Source of the DNA: Onchocerca lupi
Taxonomy: Eukaryota > Nematoda > Chromadorea > Rhabditida > Onchocercidae
Direction: 5' to 3'
DNA: 64,000 nt
Assembly (NCBI GenBank): GCA_028564675.1
Contig: JAOVVO010000124.1
Span: 62,001 to 126,000 of the forward strand
Both the position numbers and the translations under genes were made by a program. This document shows, piece after piece, positions 1 to 12,900 of the stretch (the first letter of the stretch is position 1; every line of letters starts with the position of its first letter). The notes beneath the pieces are model-generated. The model saw only the letters and a program-made list of their open reading frames with translations, did not search any database and was not told the origin of the DNA.

Positions 1-284
1 AGTGAGAAAATAAACATTAAGAAGAAACAAATACAGTATGAAAATAGGGAAGAACTGAACAACACAATAATTATGATGAAATATATTTGGCCAAATCTCC
101 CTTCTCTTTCTATTCCTCAGTTTTTGGTCCCTATCCTGTGATACTTATTACAGGATCCAGTTTGCGAAGAGACAAGAATTTTAACTGCTCCTTAAAAGTA
201 AACTTGGATAAAGTTCTAAATTTTACAAATCTGCAACTTTACACAGTTAATTTCATTAATTTCGTACTCTGCCTCCTGACTCAC
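1..284 (-). other. Intron of eIF4A at the window edge
   Basis: A GTGAGT donor at 284-279 starts this intron. No exon carrying the Walker A motif was found before the edge. A plus-strand open frame at 87-302 is treated as chance. Confidence 0.6.
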
Positions 285-806
285 TTTTGGTGCACGGAAT
301 AATAGCACGCTGCTGGATAGCGGATGGTTTCTCAAAACCAAACGCATAGATACCACGAAGAAGATTTTCTTTCAAACCCATTTCATCGAAATTTTCGCAC
401 ACAAAATCCCAATTACTCTGTAATTGAAGCATTCATTTCAAGTTGTGAGAACCGCAAACTTTAAAATTTTCTTCCATTAAGAAAATATGTCAGCAAACTC
501 CTAATTCCTATTAGTAATATCTCGTCATCATAAATCCAATGAACTGCACCTCAATAAGACCATCAGAATCCAAAGGCGCCTGAATCGGCGCAGGGGCGCC
601 AGCGACTTCACCGTCGTTTACATGTTTCTGCCTGCAAATTCTAATGATATAAGTCAATAAAATATTTTTAATAAGCTCACTTTGTTGCCATATATTTAAG
701 TAATTCGATGCTGGAGAATCATATGTTTCTGACCAATAATAATTCTATTTGAAGAAAAAAAAAAAAACTTTCGGAAAAATACATACTGTTGATTGGCATC
801 AGTCAT
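285..806 (-). CDS. inf-1: eIF4A, ATP-dependent RNA helicase of cap-binding complex (N-terminal part only)
   Basis: This is a DEAD-box RNA helicase of the eIF4F cap-binding complex, which unwinds 5' leaders for ribosome scanning in the cytoplasm. Three exons are readable on the minus strand: 806-787, 631-550 and 417-285. The joins are in frame and have GT/AG borders. The protein begins MTDANQQQKHV, has a short Gly/Ala/Pro-rich leader, and continues as SNWDFVCENFDEMGLKE and then LLRGIYAFGFEKPSAIQQRA. The last piece holds the Q motif (GFEKPSAIQ) that reads the adenine of ATP and is diagnostic for eIF4A. The visible part ends after IIPCTK, just before the Walker A exon, which would lie left of the window. 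The start is set by the only in-frame ATG, 39 bases after a strong acceptor. Family assignment is near certain; the gene is cut by the window and is not a pseudogene as far as can be seen. Confidence 0.95.
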
Positions 807-845
807 GACAGGATCGACGAACCAAACGAAAAAAATTCGCGTTTA

Positions 846-858
846 CTGTGAAAAAAAC
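846..858 (-). promoter_or_regulatory. Likely spliced-leader acceptor of eIF4A
   Basis: A minus-strand TTTTTTTCACAG lies 39 bases before the eIF4A start codon and no donor is visible nearby upstream. This fits trans-splicing of a spliced leader. It could also close a normal intron in the 5' UTR. Confidence 0.55.
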
Positions 859-1593
859 GAAATCACTTCCTGCAAATAGCTGAAAACGGATGAATGAATG
901 TCATAACAGTCGACTGCCTAGATTCCAAATTTCAAAAGATACATAAAAACTATCTCAGACCAATCGAATTTTCAACATCACAAAATTTGAGAAATTTTAA
1001 TCAGTATTGAATTCTTTAGACAACAAGAGACACACACATGGACATATTCACACACAACATGAAGGTATGCACATAAAAACACACAACCAGTTCATATCTA
1101 AACCCAGACAGGCATGCGAACAAGCAGAGACACGTATAGACATACGCTTCTCCTCATGGAGGAGCACAACAACATAAATACATACCTACGCTTGCACTGA
1201 CATATTCGTAGAGATGGCTACAAATATACTCATATAAACAAACTCGACAAAAACATATATCTACATAGACACATACATACATTCATAAAAACTCTGTACC
1301 GACATACACGTGAGTTCGAATCACATGTATGTCATATACAAGAATACCTACAATACCTATAATAATCCTACTTACACATTCGCACGCCAAACATGCTTTT
1401 TACGCATAAGCGACATGCACGCAAATTTCCAGACGTAAACAATCACCATAAGAGCTCAGTTGCTACAACAGCAACATAGTAATAGGCTTTTAGAAGACAG
1501 AAATGTGCGCATCTTATAAAAATATATAAACGTAAACATTTCATAGAAATACATTGGTGTACATGTACGCACTCATTCTAAAATTGCAAACAC

Positions 1594-1750
1594 ATGCGTA
1601 TGTTTTTCTTTGGAATGGATCCCCACACGTACGTTTTTATTTTGAATGGATCCCCACATGCACATTTTTGTTTGGACGGATCCCCACACGTACGTCTTCA
1701 TTTGGAATGGACCCACCCACGTACGTCTTTATTTGGAATGGATCTCAAGA
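1594..1750. repeat. 31-bp tandem minisatellite, about 5 copies
   Basis: The unit contains GGATCCCCACACGTACGT followed by a T-rich part ending TTTGGAATG. The anchor GGATCCCCAC occurs at about 1617, 1648 and 1679; GGACCCACCC follows at about 1710 and GGATCTC at about 1740. The spacing is therefore a constant 31 bases. Because 31 is not a multiple of three, successive units are read in different frames, and all three plus-strand frames happen to stay open. The predicted peptides (repeated Phe, His, Val, Trp-Asn-Gly words) are most likely not translated. Confidence 0.9.
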
Positions 1751-2169
1751 ATGTCACAATGCGCTTACACTGTCAACCACACCATTAGCAACACAACCAC
1801 CTACCCGACGCCATTCTTTAGCCTAAACTAACCTCATTCGCAATAATTTACTGCGCGGGTGTGAAAATAGGACCATATGCAACTGACGAACAATTAATCT
1901 TCGGATTATTCAATACGGACGCGTAAACTTCGAGCAAGACATTGGTTGATAATAGAATTTAGCGCAGCTAAGATGATTGGAATATTTAGTGGAAGGAGAG
2001 TTTTCTATTTTTATGAGGAAATTTTCTGTCTTGATGATTATAATTTATTAGATATTTGTTTATTCCAAAAATTATTTTGCAAATACCTTACTCGCGTAAA
2101 AATCTTCCCACGTCAAGTCGTAAATGTTTAAATTTTTTCAAATGATTAGTAGATACCTGAATCGTTGCG

Positions 2170-2560
2170 TTTTTTATAGTGAAAATAAAAAATTGATGGT
2201 TTGATATTGAATTGAGAAAAATTTCCAATAGTTAAAATTAGTATACTAATCTATTTTTGAAAAATGATTAACGGGTAATGTTTCAGTATCATTTTTTCGT
2301 ACTGTATTAAGCATATATTTTTTGAAATTCATTGCATAAATCCTTTACGTTTTCTCAAATATCGCAGGTGTTAGATCTAATAGATGTTATAGTTGAAATG
2401 AAAGGTTGACAGTTCAATATTGAACTGAGAAAATTTTCCAAAAAATGTACGAAACAAAATTAGCATTCTTATCTATTTCTGACGAATGATTAGAAAAAAC
2501 ATTCCAGTATTTTTTCTTTTTTTTTTTTTTTTTGTATTATATGAAGTATGCATTTTCGCT
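2170..2560. repeat. Diverged direct duplication, spacing about 213 bp
   Basis: GATATTGAATTGAGAAAA at about 2200 is matched by CAATATTGAACTGAGAAAA at about 2415. Further matching words follow in the same order: an AATTAG word, ATCTATTTTTGA against ATCTATTTCTGA, ATGATTA, CAGTAT, and a T-run followed by GTA-TTA and AAG-ATGCAT-like words. Both copies are AT-rich and diverged, with no coding potential seen. Confidence 0.6.
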
Positions 2561-3347
2561 TTTATATAAATGTGATCTTATAGATTGATTTCAAACAATT
2601 CCAGAAGTTTATTTCTTCCAAAGTCTTCTGAAGATAAATCATCCTGTAGTTGTTGGATTATAGTACCTACTTTATCTTTCTCAACTGTAGCATATAAAAG
2701 TAGCCCGATTTATATTGCTTAAATTACTGAGGATATTTTTTCCGCTCTTTAAATTAAGAAAAACTTATTCAGTGTGTAATGGCTCCTTTTCATACTATGA
2801 AGGCCATGATTATTTTCTGAAATATTCCGGAAATCGCAATCTTAACTAATCCCAGGATTGTCAGTCTGGCAGTGGTCCTTTCATTGAAAACAATTTGTTG
2901 CAAAGTTATAGGATGAAAAGTTGACAATTCTTTAAATGGGTCAGGAATTGTTTAGATTAGGAAGAATCTGTATTGTTGATAGCATAACACAAAATATTGC
3001 TAATGATTAGAATGCAAAATGAGATCGTAGGATTTGTGAAATAATATGGATAAGATTGCAATTTGAAGAGGAGAGAAGTGCTGTGATCCGGAGAAATCAA
3101 AAATTGTTATCAGATGTTAGTTAATTTATACGTCGATGCGGATATGTAAATTGATCAGCAGTTGATCGATTATTTATCCCTAATTTCATGACACATATCT
3201 AACTAATAAAGTTTCCTGTATAACTACCGCTATAACTGAAATGATCATTTTGATTAATTAATTGGTTAATTGATTGATCAATATCGTTGCTAGAAGAAAG
3301 AAAACATAAAAAAATAACAAAATATTATAAAATTTAAAGTTTTCGGA

Positions 3348-3512
3348 ATGAAAAAAGCTCTGGGACAAAGAATACCGAGAGACTTTGGAAGAAATATTTG
3401 GAGATTAATACCTATCAGAAAGCATAGTGATAAGGAATTCTTAGATCAAGTGGGTGAAACCCTGAATTGCGATTCCGAAGTGTTGATCCAAAATATCCTT
3501 TTAAGCAACTAA
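3348..3512 (+). CDS. Short open reading frame of unknown function (doubtful)
   Basis: An uninterrupted 54-codon frame starts MKKALGQRIPRDFGRNIW and ends LIQNILLSN. It is more balanced in base composition and amino-acid content than the surrounding AT-rich DNA, with few Phe/Lys homopolymers, and lies about 430 bases before the PIX acceptor. No family is recognised, there is no clear trans-splice acceptor just before the ATG, and it may be chance or a relic of a lost exon. Confidence 0.2.
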   Translation: MKKALGQRIPRDFGRNIWRLIPIRKHSDKEFLDQVGETLNCDSEVLIQNILLSN

Positions 3513-3910
3513 GATGACGCGACTAATCATAATTGGGTGTATCAGCATCAGTTATTATTTTTGTAAAAAGTTGAAATTCCAATTTACTTTTTTATTACGG
3601 AAAATTTTTCTCTACCATCTTCCTTAACGTATGCAGTATTTCCAAAACATAATTTTCAGAAGAAATTTGCTTCTGATTTTCTCAAAATGATTTGTATCAT
3701 CTATTGAATTTTTTTCATTGTGATGATTGAACTTGAAAAATTCAATTGCGCTGTGTCTTCTAAATCATTTAATATCTTTAAATACTATTTAGTTATAATG
3801 AATGATAATATGATAATCGATCAGAATTCCACCTATGCATAATTTTGGAATATCTTGACAAGCCGTTTTATCTCTTCCAGTTAGGCCCAATTGATTGATC
3901 GATACTTTAT

Positions 3911-3927
3911 TTATTTATGTAACGCAG
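3911..3927 (+). promoter_or_regulatory. Likely trans-splice or splice acceptor of the PIX gene
   Basis: ATTTATGTAACGCAG precedes a 16-base leader and the first ATG of the PIX reading frame. It supports that start codon. It may accept either a spliced leader or an upstream non-coding exon. Confidence 0.45.
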
Positions 3928-3943
3928 AACCATTTAGAAAAAA

Positions 3944-6900
3944 ATGAATTTCAGAGGTGTTTTTGATAATTTAATGGAAAACAATGGTGAACGATTTCAT
4001 GAAATTATTCCATCCTCATCCGATAGTGTTCTCAATACTGAACGAAATTCGACCATTTACGCTCGAGCGAAACATGCCTTTAAAGGACGGAACAACGATG
4101 AGGTTTTCACTTTCTTTATGCTTTGACTTTTTTAAATATAATTTCGCAAATGATTTTAATTTTTGCAATTTTAATTAAAGTAGCTGGGCTTTTAAATACT
4201 TGAATATTATATATATTTCTTGTGATAATTTAGCCTGAGAAGTAGGTAGTAATGAAATAATTTTTTCTTTATTTTGCCTCTTGGTACGTATTTTAAGTTT
4301 ATAAGTTTCTTTTTGTGTATTTGTATTAGCTTGATTGCAAAGCAATCCCATAATCTTAACTTGCCATGCACACAGTTTCAAATGGTTAGAATTTATTTTG
4401 TTCTTTTTTTATACTTTATTATTTCATCTTTTTTTAAATAATTCCATTTTTTCTCTTTGCAGACTGAATGAACAATAAATCTTTATTTTCTTCAATATGA
4501 AACAAAAAAATGATTTAGCGAATCTTAATAGCATTAGAAGTTGAAATTTTCAAAATGTATTATAGCATGTTGCAATTAGTTTTTCAGCTTTCATTTCGAA
4601 AAGGTGATATCATCACCGTTACACAGCAGTTGGAAGGTGGTTGGTGGGAAGGAACGCTGCATTCCTATACTGGATGGTTCCCATCTAATTATGTTACAAT
4701 AATATCGGAATCTGGTATAAATTTGTAGAAACTTTAGTTTTTGATCCATTTTTGATGATTGAGTAATTTAATTTTTTACTTTAGAAAGTTTGTTGAAGTT
4801 TTTTGAGTATATGACATTAAGTAAAATGTGCGACATTAAGATTTTTTAATTTGAAAGAATTCATTGTTCAAAAAGTATTTGGAGAAGTTTATAAACGCAG
4901 TTTCTTAAAGTAATAATTTTTTCAGAAAGGTTTTTGCGATCTCGAAGTAATGGACCTCCGATATTAAATGGTGATGGCGTATCATCCGGTTTAGCAAAAG
5001 AGACACCTCTTTTTTCTAGTGACACAAGTCGACAAGCTTATCGGGAACAGGTAAATAATGATGTCAAGAATGTTTTGCTTTTTCTATGATTTTGAATCGT
5101 TAATTCCATAAAACATTATTATTACTTGTGCTAAATGATTCTCACCCATCTGATTTGCTATTTCGCATTGTTTTACACGTTTTTTTTTAGTTAAAAATAC
5201 AGTACGATAGTTTTTTACTTTTCTATTTTTACTACTAATATATTTATTGGTATTAACTGTAATTGGAGTATGTTATTGTATTATGAAAACTTAACCAAAA
5301 TGTGACTCATATCATTAAGTATTCTCAATTTTTGAGAATACTCAGTTTTGACTTCAAATATTGTAGCGTGCATCTAAAAGTTTAGCATAACTTTTGCGAA
5401 ATCTGTTCCTGCGAATGCTTTTTTTATCGTAATGATATATCATTATTCTGCATGTGATCCTTTGCGTGCCATCACACTGTAAAATACTGCAGTCATAAAC
5501 TGCAGTTAACATTATCGATAGTGTGGAATGCTTTGGAAAAATGAAATTCCTGGTATAATATTCGCAATAGTTGCATCGAGATTCATTAGAATCTTTGCAT
5601 TCGGTATTTCTAATTTCAGGTAATGAAAAGTTTTCTGGAAGCGGAATTTAAGTATGTTGATAGTGTCACGAAATTTAACGACGATACATTGGCCAAAATT
5701 AGAGATTCGAAAAAGTATTTTTTCATATAATTTTTTTTGTTAACTTTTCGATCTTGTTCTCTCTGCAATTTCGCAGTTCCGATGATAATATATATTCCGT
5801 CCGAATGTATATATGCATCAAATTGTTGATATCGTTTTGTGCAAATTTTATGGAAGTGAAAAAACTGAAAAAAAAATTGAAAGTAGTGTTTTTTAGAGGA
5901 AAATCTACAAAGATTTTTCTAAAGGGTTTGCTTGAATGAAGCGTAGACATTGAATATGTGCTGCAAGTGGACCATTTTTGGTAACCAGAATTTGGCACTG
6001 TTGAGTGTGAGGTTTGGATTTCATATTCGATTTTGTTTTAGAATTTTGTATTTTCAGGATTTCCGAGAACGATTTTCAAGTTCTTGCTGGAAATCTGCAG
6101 CTTTTGATTGCTCATCAGCGTAAATTATTAAGTGAAATCAAAGAAGCTATTGAAAAAGATGCAATTAATGCTCGAATTGGTGGTTTACTACTGAGAGCAG
6201 CCCCAAATTTACGACATCTTCTCAGACTTTATTGCCAAAATCATCCGAAGGCGGTGGATCTCATCCTCAGAAATAAGTAGGCTTTCCAGAAAAAGTTGGT
6301 TAAATGAAAATTTCTAAGAAAAAAAATGACCAATAAGTTTAAACCAAAATATAGCTTGATCTTGCTTAGCGAATAGCATTATTATCTTTCTAGTGATATA
6401 TCAAATTAAAAATTGAAATATTGATTTTGGTAGTGAATGCATAGTATAGTGGATATAATGAATTTTATTTTATTTGGAGACTTTGTTACCAAATCATTTT
6501 CCAGAATTGTTTATGAAGAGCTACTAAATGAAATAAATTATCCCCTGAAAGATCTAATATCCGGATTGAGTCGCCCGTTCCGACATTTGGAAACGTATCC
6601 AAGTATGTTGAACGAGCTGGAGCGTGGCATGCACGAAGCGCATCCCGATCGAGGTGATACACAACGAGCTGCTGCTGTCTTTCGTGATATTGTCGTTTGT
6701 TTTATTTTTCATAGAAATATTTAAATTTTAGATATGGTTTCCGTCGTTGCTAATTACTTCTAATGTATTGGGATTATATTTCAGGTCGTTCGGGAATTTT
6801 TTTATTATGCCGTAGTTAAACTTTCAGTTATTAAAAAAAATTCATAATCAAAACAGTTTTCATTGAGTTACTTTGTTCATATGAATTTATGATTTGCTGT

Positions 6901-9900
6901 ATAAGTGATATTATTACAAACAAAAACAAAAAAAAAATATCAAGTAAACGATGAAACATTCAGCTCTTGTAAATTTTCATTGGGATTTACTTTAGAATTA
7001 CTGTGGAACTTTACGAAAACAAAAAGAGATGCAGTTGGAATTATTTGCCTCTGGTTCCATTGATGGTTTACCATCGGAAGAACTGAAAAAGTTGGGGGAG
7101 GTGTTGTACATGAGTATTGTTTCTGTCGATGATATAAAGGCTTCTACTGATGAAGAGTTGTCTTGTGATAGGTAATTTTTCGTTAAAATTTAAAAAAAAA
7201 AATGAATCAGAAAAGCAAATGTTCTTGTTTTGATGAATATTACTAATTGTTGGTTACTTCTATTAAGTTAGTAATATAATATAGAATTTGTATATTTTCA
7301 TCGTTCATCTTACAGTGAGTAGGTTATCTATTTTATCTCCCTATTTTTGTTTTCATAAATACAACTCTTGCTTTTTTTCAGTAGCTCACTACTGAAAAAA
7401 CTAGAAAAAAAAAATAAAATCCAACAGAAATTTTAAGATTGGCATAAATAAATAAATAATCAAGTAGGTAAAAAAAAATAATGTATTTTCATTGGTTTTA
7501 GATGTGTAATATTATTTCCAACAACGATACTTATTCTCGAGATCACCTCAAATGTAAATTCATATATAATGAAGAAAAAAATCTCCCTTGATAAACTGAC
7601 TTTAAAGAAGACGGATAACAAAACAACATTGATTCTTTGCAACGGTATTTCTTTGACCTAACAATAAATTAAACGAATGATTCGATAATGATAATGAGCG
7701 TCATGTATCTCGGAAAGATATGCATAACTTTATTTGATAGATAATTCCATCATTAGATGAAGAAAACACCAGGCCAAGTTTTGAATTTACTAGTTCATGC
7801 ATCTCCCACTCATAGTAGGATATTTGTAGATTTTTCAGCATTTGATTTTGTTTAATTTTCATCCCATCATTATTTTCTGTTAATGTTAGAAAATAAAATT
7901 TTTTATGAATGGTAGTATGGAAAGCTAGACAGTGATTTATATTGATTATGGTTCACTTTTTTTTTTCAGTTTTCAATTTCTTTAGGAAAGAAAAAAAACT
8001 GAGTGAAAAGGGGAGATAAGATAGCGACAGAAAATGGAGGAAGGGTAGATAAGGCGGAAAGGTAGGACATCCAAAGTGTATAGAGTTTTCTTCAGTTTTC
8101 CAAATTTTTTTATCTGCTTGAAATTTAAATGAGAAGTACTGCCTCATTAATGAATTTCAGATAGTTCTCGCTCTTAAATTTAAACTTTAATGATTTGATT
8201 CAGTTATTTTATACTTTTTTTAAATTATTTAGTTTTATATTACATTTTAACTTAGTTTGAATTTATTATATTTCTTTAGAAATTAATTGAAAATTTTGCT
8301 TTTTGGCTTGTTTATTCAATCCATGTTGTAGTTATAACATACAAAGTACTCCGAATGAAATTGTTTTGTATATTCTTCTTAGTTTCACTTTTCTTCCCGA
8401 AATTTTTGATTTTCATAGTAGAACCATAATGATTGTTTTTTGAAGCTGATGGTTCATCAGAAATAGCGATGAACTTGTTGTCAAACGATGAACTACAGAG
8501 ATGGATTGAAGCTTTTTCATGTTGTACAAATTTAACAGTTACCGATTACTGTTGCGACCTTATCTCTTCTTTTGGACCTCAAAAAATCGATATAAATGAT
8601 ATGCACAATATGGTTAGTTCCATTTTCTGAATTTAATAGAAATACACCTTTTTTTTTTATCATTAGGGCATAAATTTTGCAAAATAAGACTTGTATATAG
8701 TTTTGATTCCAGATCATGGATTCAAGTGCTAAAATAAAAATGATTTTTACAATTTTTATCACACTATTGATAACAAGAGGAATTCGTGAATGTTTGATCT
8801 ATATAGTGATATAAATCAAAATTAGGAATAGGGACTAAAATAGGATCAGCATTATAATTAAAATTGGGTATTAGATTACAAAATATGCAGAGCTAATATT
8901 TAGACAGAACTACTTTTACAACTTTGATTTAGAAAAAATTTTTTACATTTTGTTATCCTTTAAGTATCAGTGCAGATCCCAGAATCCAAGAATTTTTCAC
9001 GATGACAAAGAAATAAAAAATTGTCAAATTTATTGCTAACTATATCAGGTTTTTCGTATTCATTTTAAAATATTTTTGGGGAAATCGCACAATGATATTT
9101 CTGTACTTAAAGGTTTTGGAAACACATTAAAAGGAATTTCACAAATCTTCGAGTTTTTAAATCTCTATTTTTTAAGTTGTTAGTTCAGTTGCTACACCAA
9201 AAAGAGCTTTCCAGTTTATATTCAATAGAAATCAAATCGCATTATTTCTTGTAAAATGATGATTAACGCTTGATGATTATCTGGATTCGACATCTTTAAT
9301 TTATTTTCTTTACATACTCGGTCTGTATTAAGCTCTTTTTTCTGAAATTTAATCTATTTCTCTCTTTTACATGGATTTATTAATTAACACTTCTATTTTA
9401 ATATTTTCACACGACTGAAAGTGTTTCTTGGTTCTTGTAGAGCGTATTTAGAGGCACAAATTAGAAATGATGATGTCTTCTCTTTCCATTTTTACGGTAT
9501 CGGAATTTTCTGGATGTCATAGTGATCGCATTTTTTTTTTTGCTTCTTCGATGATGATGCGTTCAGATTATCATCATAGGCATGATATGATTTCGCGAAA
9601 TGTCAGACTTCATAAGTATGATAATGTATATATCTCGAATCTTATCCTTTCGGTTAAGCATCTGGGATATCTCATTGCTTCAATAATTTTCAATTTTATC
9701 AGATGAATGTATCTATTTTTTTTTTTTACTTTGATTTATCTTCCTCCTTAGAGTCGAAAAGTAGTGGGTGTAGCCGGATGTTTCTTCATTATTTTGCATG
9801 ATGTTGATGAAAATGATGATAACGAGAGTAATGAATAGTGATGTAATGATAATGATATCAATGATAATAGACAATAATAGTTAGGAGTGTATTTGTCTGC

Positions 9901-12900
9901 TACTTGAGGAAATATAAGTAGCTAAAGCTTTTTTATCGATAACTCTTCTTTTTTTTTTCGTTTTTTCTCGATCTTCAAAACAGTAATATAAAAAAAATTG
10001 ATGCTCTGATTTACATAGGCGATGCTTTTTTTCCTTCTTATTTCCATTTTCTCTTCTCTTCTAGGTTTTTATATTCAGTGATTTTTTTTTTCTTGTTTCT
10101 AATTTTTTTGTGAATGATTTATGTTTCTTCTCATTGCATGCTTTCTGAATATCTCTTTGTTACCTCTGTCCATGCTATTGAATTATTTTATTTTCATTCC
10201 CATTAGAGGATTATTTCACTTTTTTTTTTTGAAGTTTCAAACGTAAATTGTGAAACTTCATAATAATTTATCTATGAAATCTCGTCGTACTTTTGTATTG
10301 GCTCTGATTTTTATTAACTTTTATGAAAAATTTTATGGTTGAAGAGTTATGTATTTTTCGCAAATTTGATTTTTTCCTCCGAGATTTGCTACTTCTAAAG
10401 ATATATCTCTCATTTTTAATCTTTATTAGTTAATGGCGTTTTTTCAAATTGATTTTTTTCTTCATTTTATTTTTGGTAGAGAGATAAAGTGCAAGAAGTA
10501 AGAGAAACAGACTTAATTGGTTTTGTAGGAATGTTGGTGGAATATTATTTTCGATAAAGTACACTCTGGAGAAAGGAATATATTCCTATATCGTTTTATC
10601 CAGACTTCGTTTTATTTGTGAAGATGAAAAGTAACTTTCTTCTGATATTTTGTTCCGTAATGTATCTCTGTCTTCTGAATTCTTTATGCGAAAATATGTA
10701 TATTTTGCGAATGATTTAACTTTAAATTCTTGATATTATCACTGTCAAAAATATCTTATTGAGATTCAGAAAATGGCTTATAAGATATTGCTTTAACGGA
10801 TGGAAGAAAAATCTAACATATAAGCATTTATTTGTGTTTTTAAAAAATATCCTATCGTCATGGATAGTAGTGGGGAATAAAGTTGATATTTTTTCTTTAA
10901 TCTTCGTTTTAACTACTTTCTTGACCCATTATTTTTTTATTATTTGAAGAAAAGTGGCGTACATTTTGAAATGGATTATTTTAAAATTTAAATAAGTTAA
11001 TGGATTTAAATTTTTATAAACTTTACTTGAAGACTGGAAAGTTTTTTCTAAAAAGTATAAAACAAAAATGTTTTTCGGAATATATTTCTTACTGATAATA
11101 CAAAATATATTTCCGTGTCTTTCAAACCACATATTTTTCAACATTTTTTAATTCTTTTCCTACAACATATTTCAGCATCATTTTAGTGTTTTTATCTGCA
11201 GGACAACTTGTGTTTACTGTAACTGTCCTTTTTTTTTTAGATTAGTAAAAAAGTGTGTGGTATTTTTTCGTCTCTTCATTAATCAGCCTACTATTTTCGC
11301 AGATTCAATTTCCTGAATTTAAATTTTCTAAAATGTAGGGCAAGGCTATTTGAAAATCATCGATTTCACAGAATATGCTTATTTGTATATTTTTCATTGG
11401 TTTACCATATATTTTATTATCACAAGCAAAAAATTAATGATTCTACTTTTTTTTCCTGAAATTTTATTTCGTTAACATTTAGTTTCGACTGGATGTTACT
11501 ATTTTTTAATTTACTATATCAAGTATCTTGCTAACTTTATAATCATTTATGGTGCCCTAAAATTGATAATATATCTTATGTTTGCAGGCCTTTTTTCAGA
11601 AATTACTTTTTCAAATTTTTATAGGATGAATCTTTCATTATGAATATGAATTTTTGTGATTATTCAGTCAGAGAGAGTTTTTTCACTATTTTCATATTAA
11701 TTACTAAAAATAATATAATTTTTGTCATAACGGATAATCATGGCTGGTCTTAATAATTGCATACGTTTTGTAATTGATATCCACTTATCGGATATCGTAA
11801 TTTCAGTCGGCTGCATCTTCTTTTGACGCTTTAAACTAAGATGAATATGTATCAAGAAATGATATTTGAACAAAATTATTTTTAGATTCTGACTTTCAAA
11901 TGTCGAGGCTTCAAAAACTTTGGTTTAAATTTAGCTTGATGAAGTGCAAGGACATATTTTAAAATTTTGAGAGATTTGCAAACATTGCTTCTGTTGATGA
12001 TGATTTCATTGTTAAGTTGTCTCATCTGTTATGTGAATGAGTAGAAAGTTTCAAATATTTTGGGAAATGTACAAGATATTGTACCATGTAATGATACTTA
12101 GCATCTTAAATCATTTTTTATGGCACTGATGGTATGAATCAAGACATCTAGAAGTTTATACTGTATTAATTTTTAATGATTTTACTTGCACATGAATTGA
12201 ATTTGAACAAAATTTGTTCCCCAATTTCTTTATTTATTGAGTCTTAACATATTACATCCATCTTGATTAGTATGTCCAAAATAGTATTGATAACGTTTAT
12301 CTGATAACAGAAAAAAAAAAAAAAAAACGAAAATGTATAAGAAAGATATGGTGAAATGAGTAATTGCTTGCTGGTGATACATTTTATAGTAATGATTCAT
12401 ACTCTTAATATATACAAATATCATTTGCAATAAAATTTCCTATATAATATTATTATTTTATTTTATTATATAAATACTTATTTCTCTACCAATAAAAACA
12501 GCTATTCATCTAAAAATTAACGTTATTTAACAATTATAAAAATATAATAGAATGGAAAATTAATTTATAAACTAATATATCTTAACATTCTTCTGAAAAT
12601 ATTTATAGAGATTTATCCTCTTGAATAATTTAGCCAAAATGATTTCGGATTTTGAACTAATTAATTTTGTTTTGAATTGTTTTGAAACTTTGGTATCGGA
12701 AATATTTCTGCAAAACTCTTCAAGGGTAGGCTGTTGTAAAATGCACCTTTTTAAAGACGATCGATTCGCTTAATTATTATTACGGTATTAAATTGTCAAC
12801 GATGATGTTGAGCGATTAGTTTTTTGTCAGGATTACCAATAAGAAGATATTGAGCATTCAATTTTTCTGGAACATTCAATTTTTCCGGAACGTTCAGTTC

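Larger units (their letters stand above)
859..3910. other. Intergenic region between divergent eIF4A and PIX genes
   Basis: No recognisable gene lies here. From about 1020 to 1450 the sequence is rich in CA and ATAC words such as acacacac and catacatac. A 31-bp tandem repeat follows, then AT-rich DNA with a diverged duplication near 2.2-2.5 kb. One short open frame is listed separately. The region must hold the promoters of both divergent genes, but no clear core promoter motif was seen. Confidence 0.6.

Noticed and set aside
1305..1330. tRNA-like GAGTTCGAATCAC word
   Set aside because: It matches a T-loop core, but no acceptor stem, anticodon arm or D-loop could be arranged around it.
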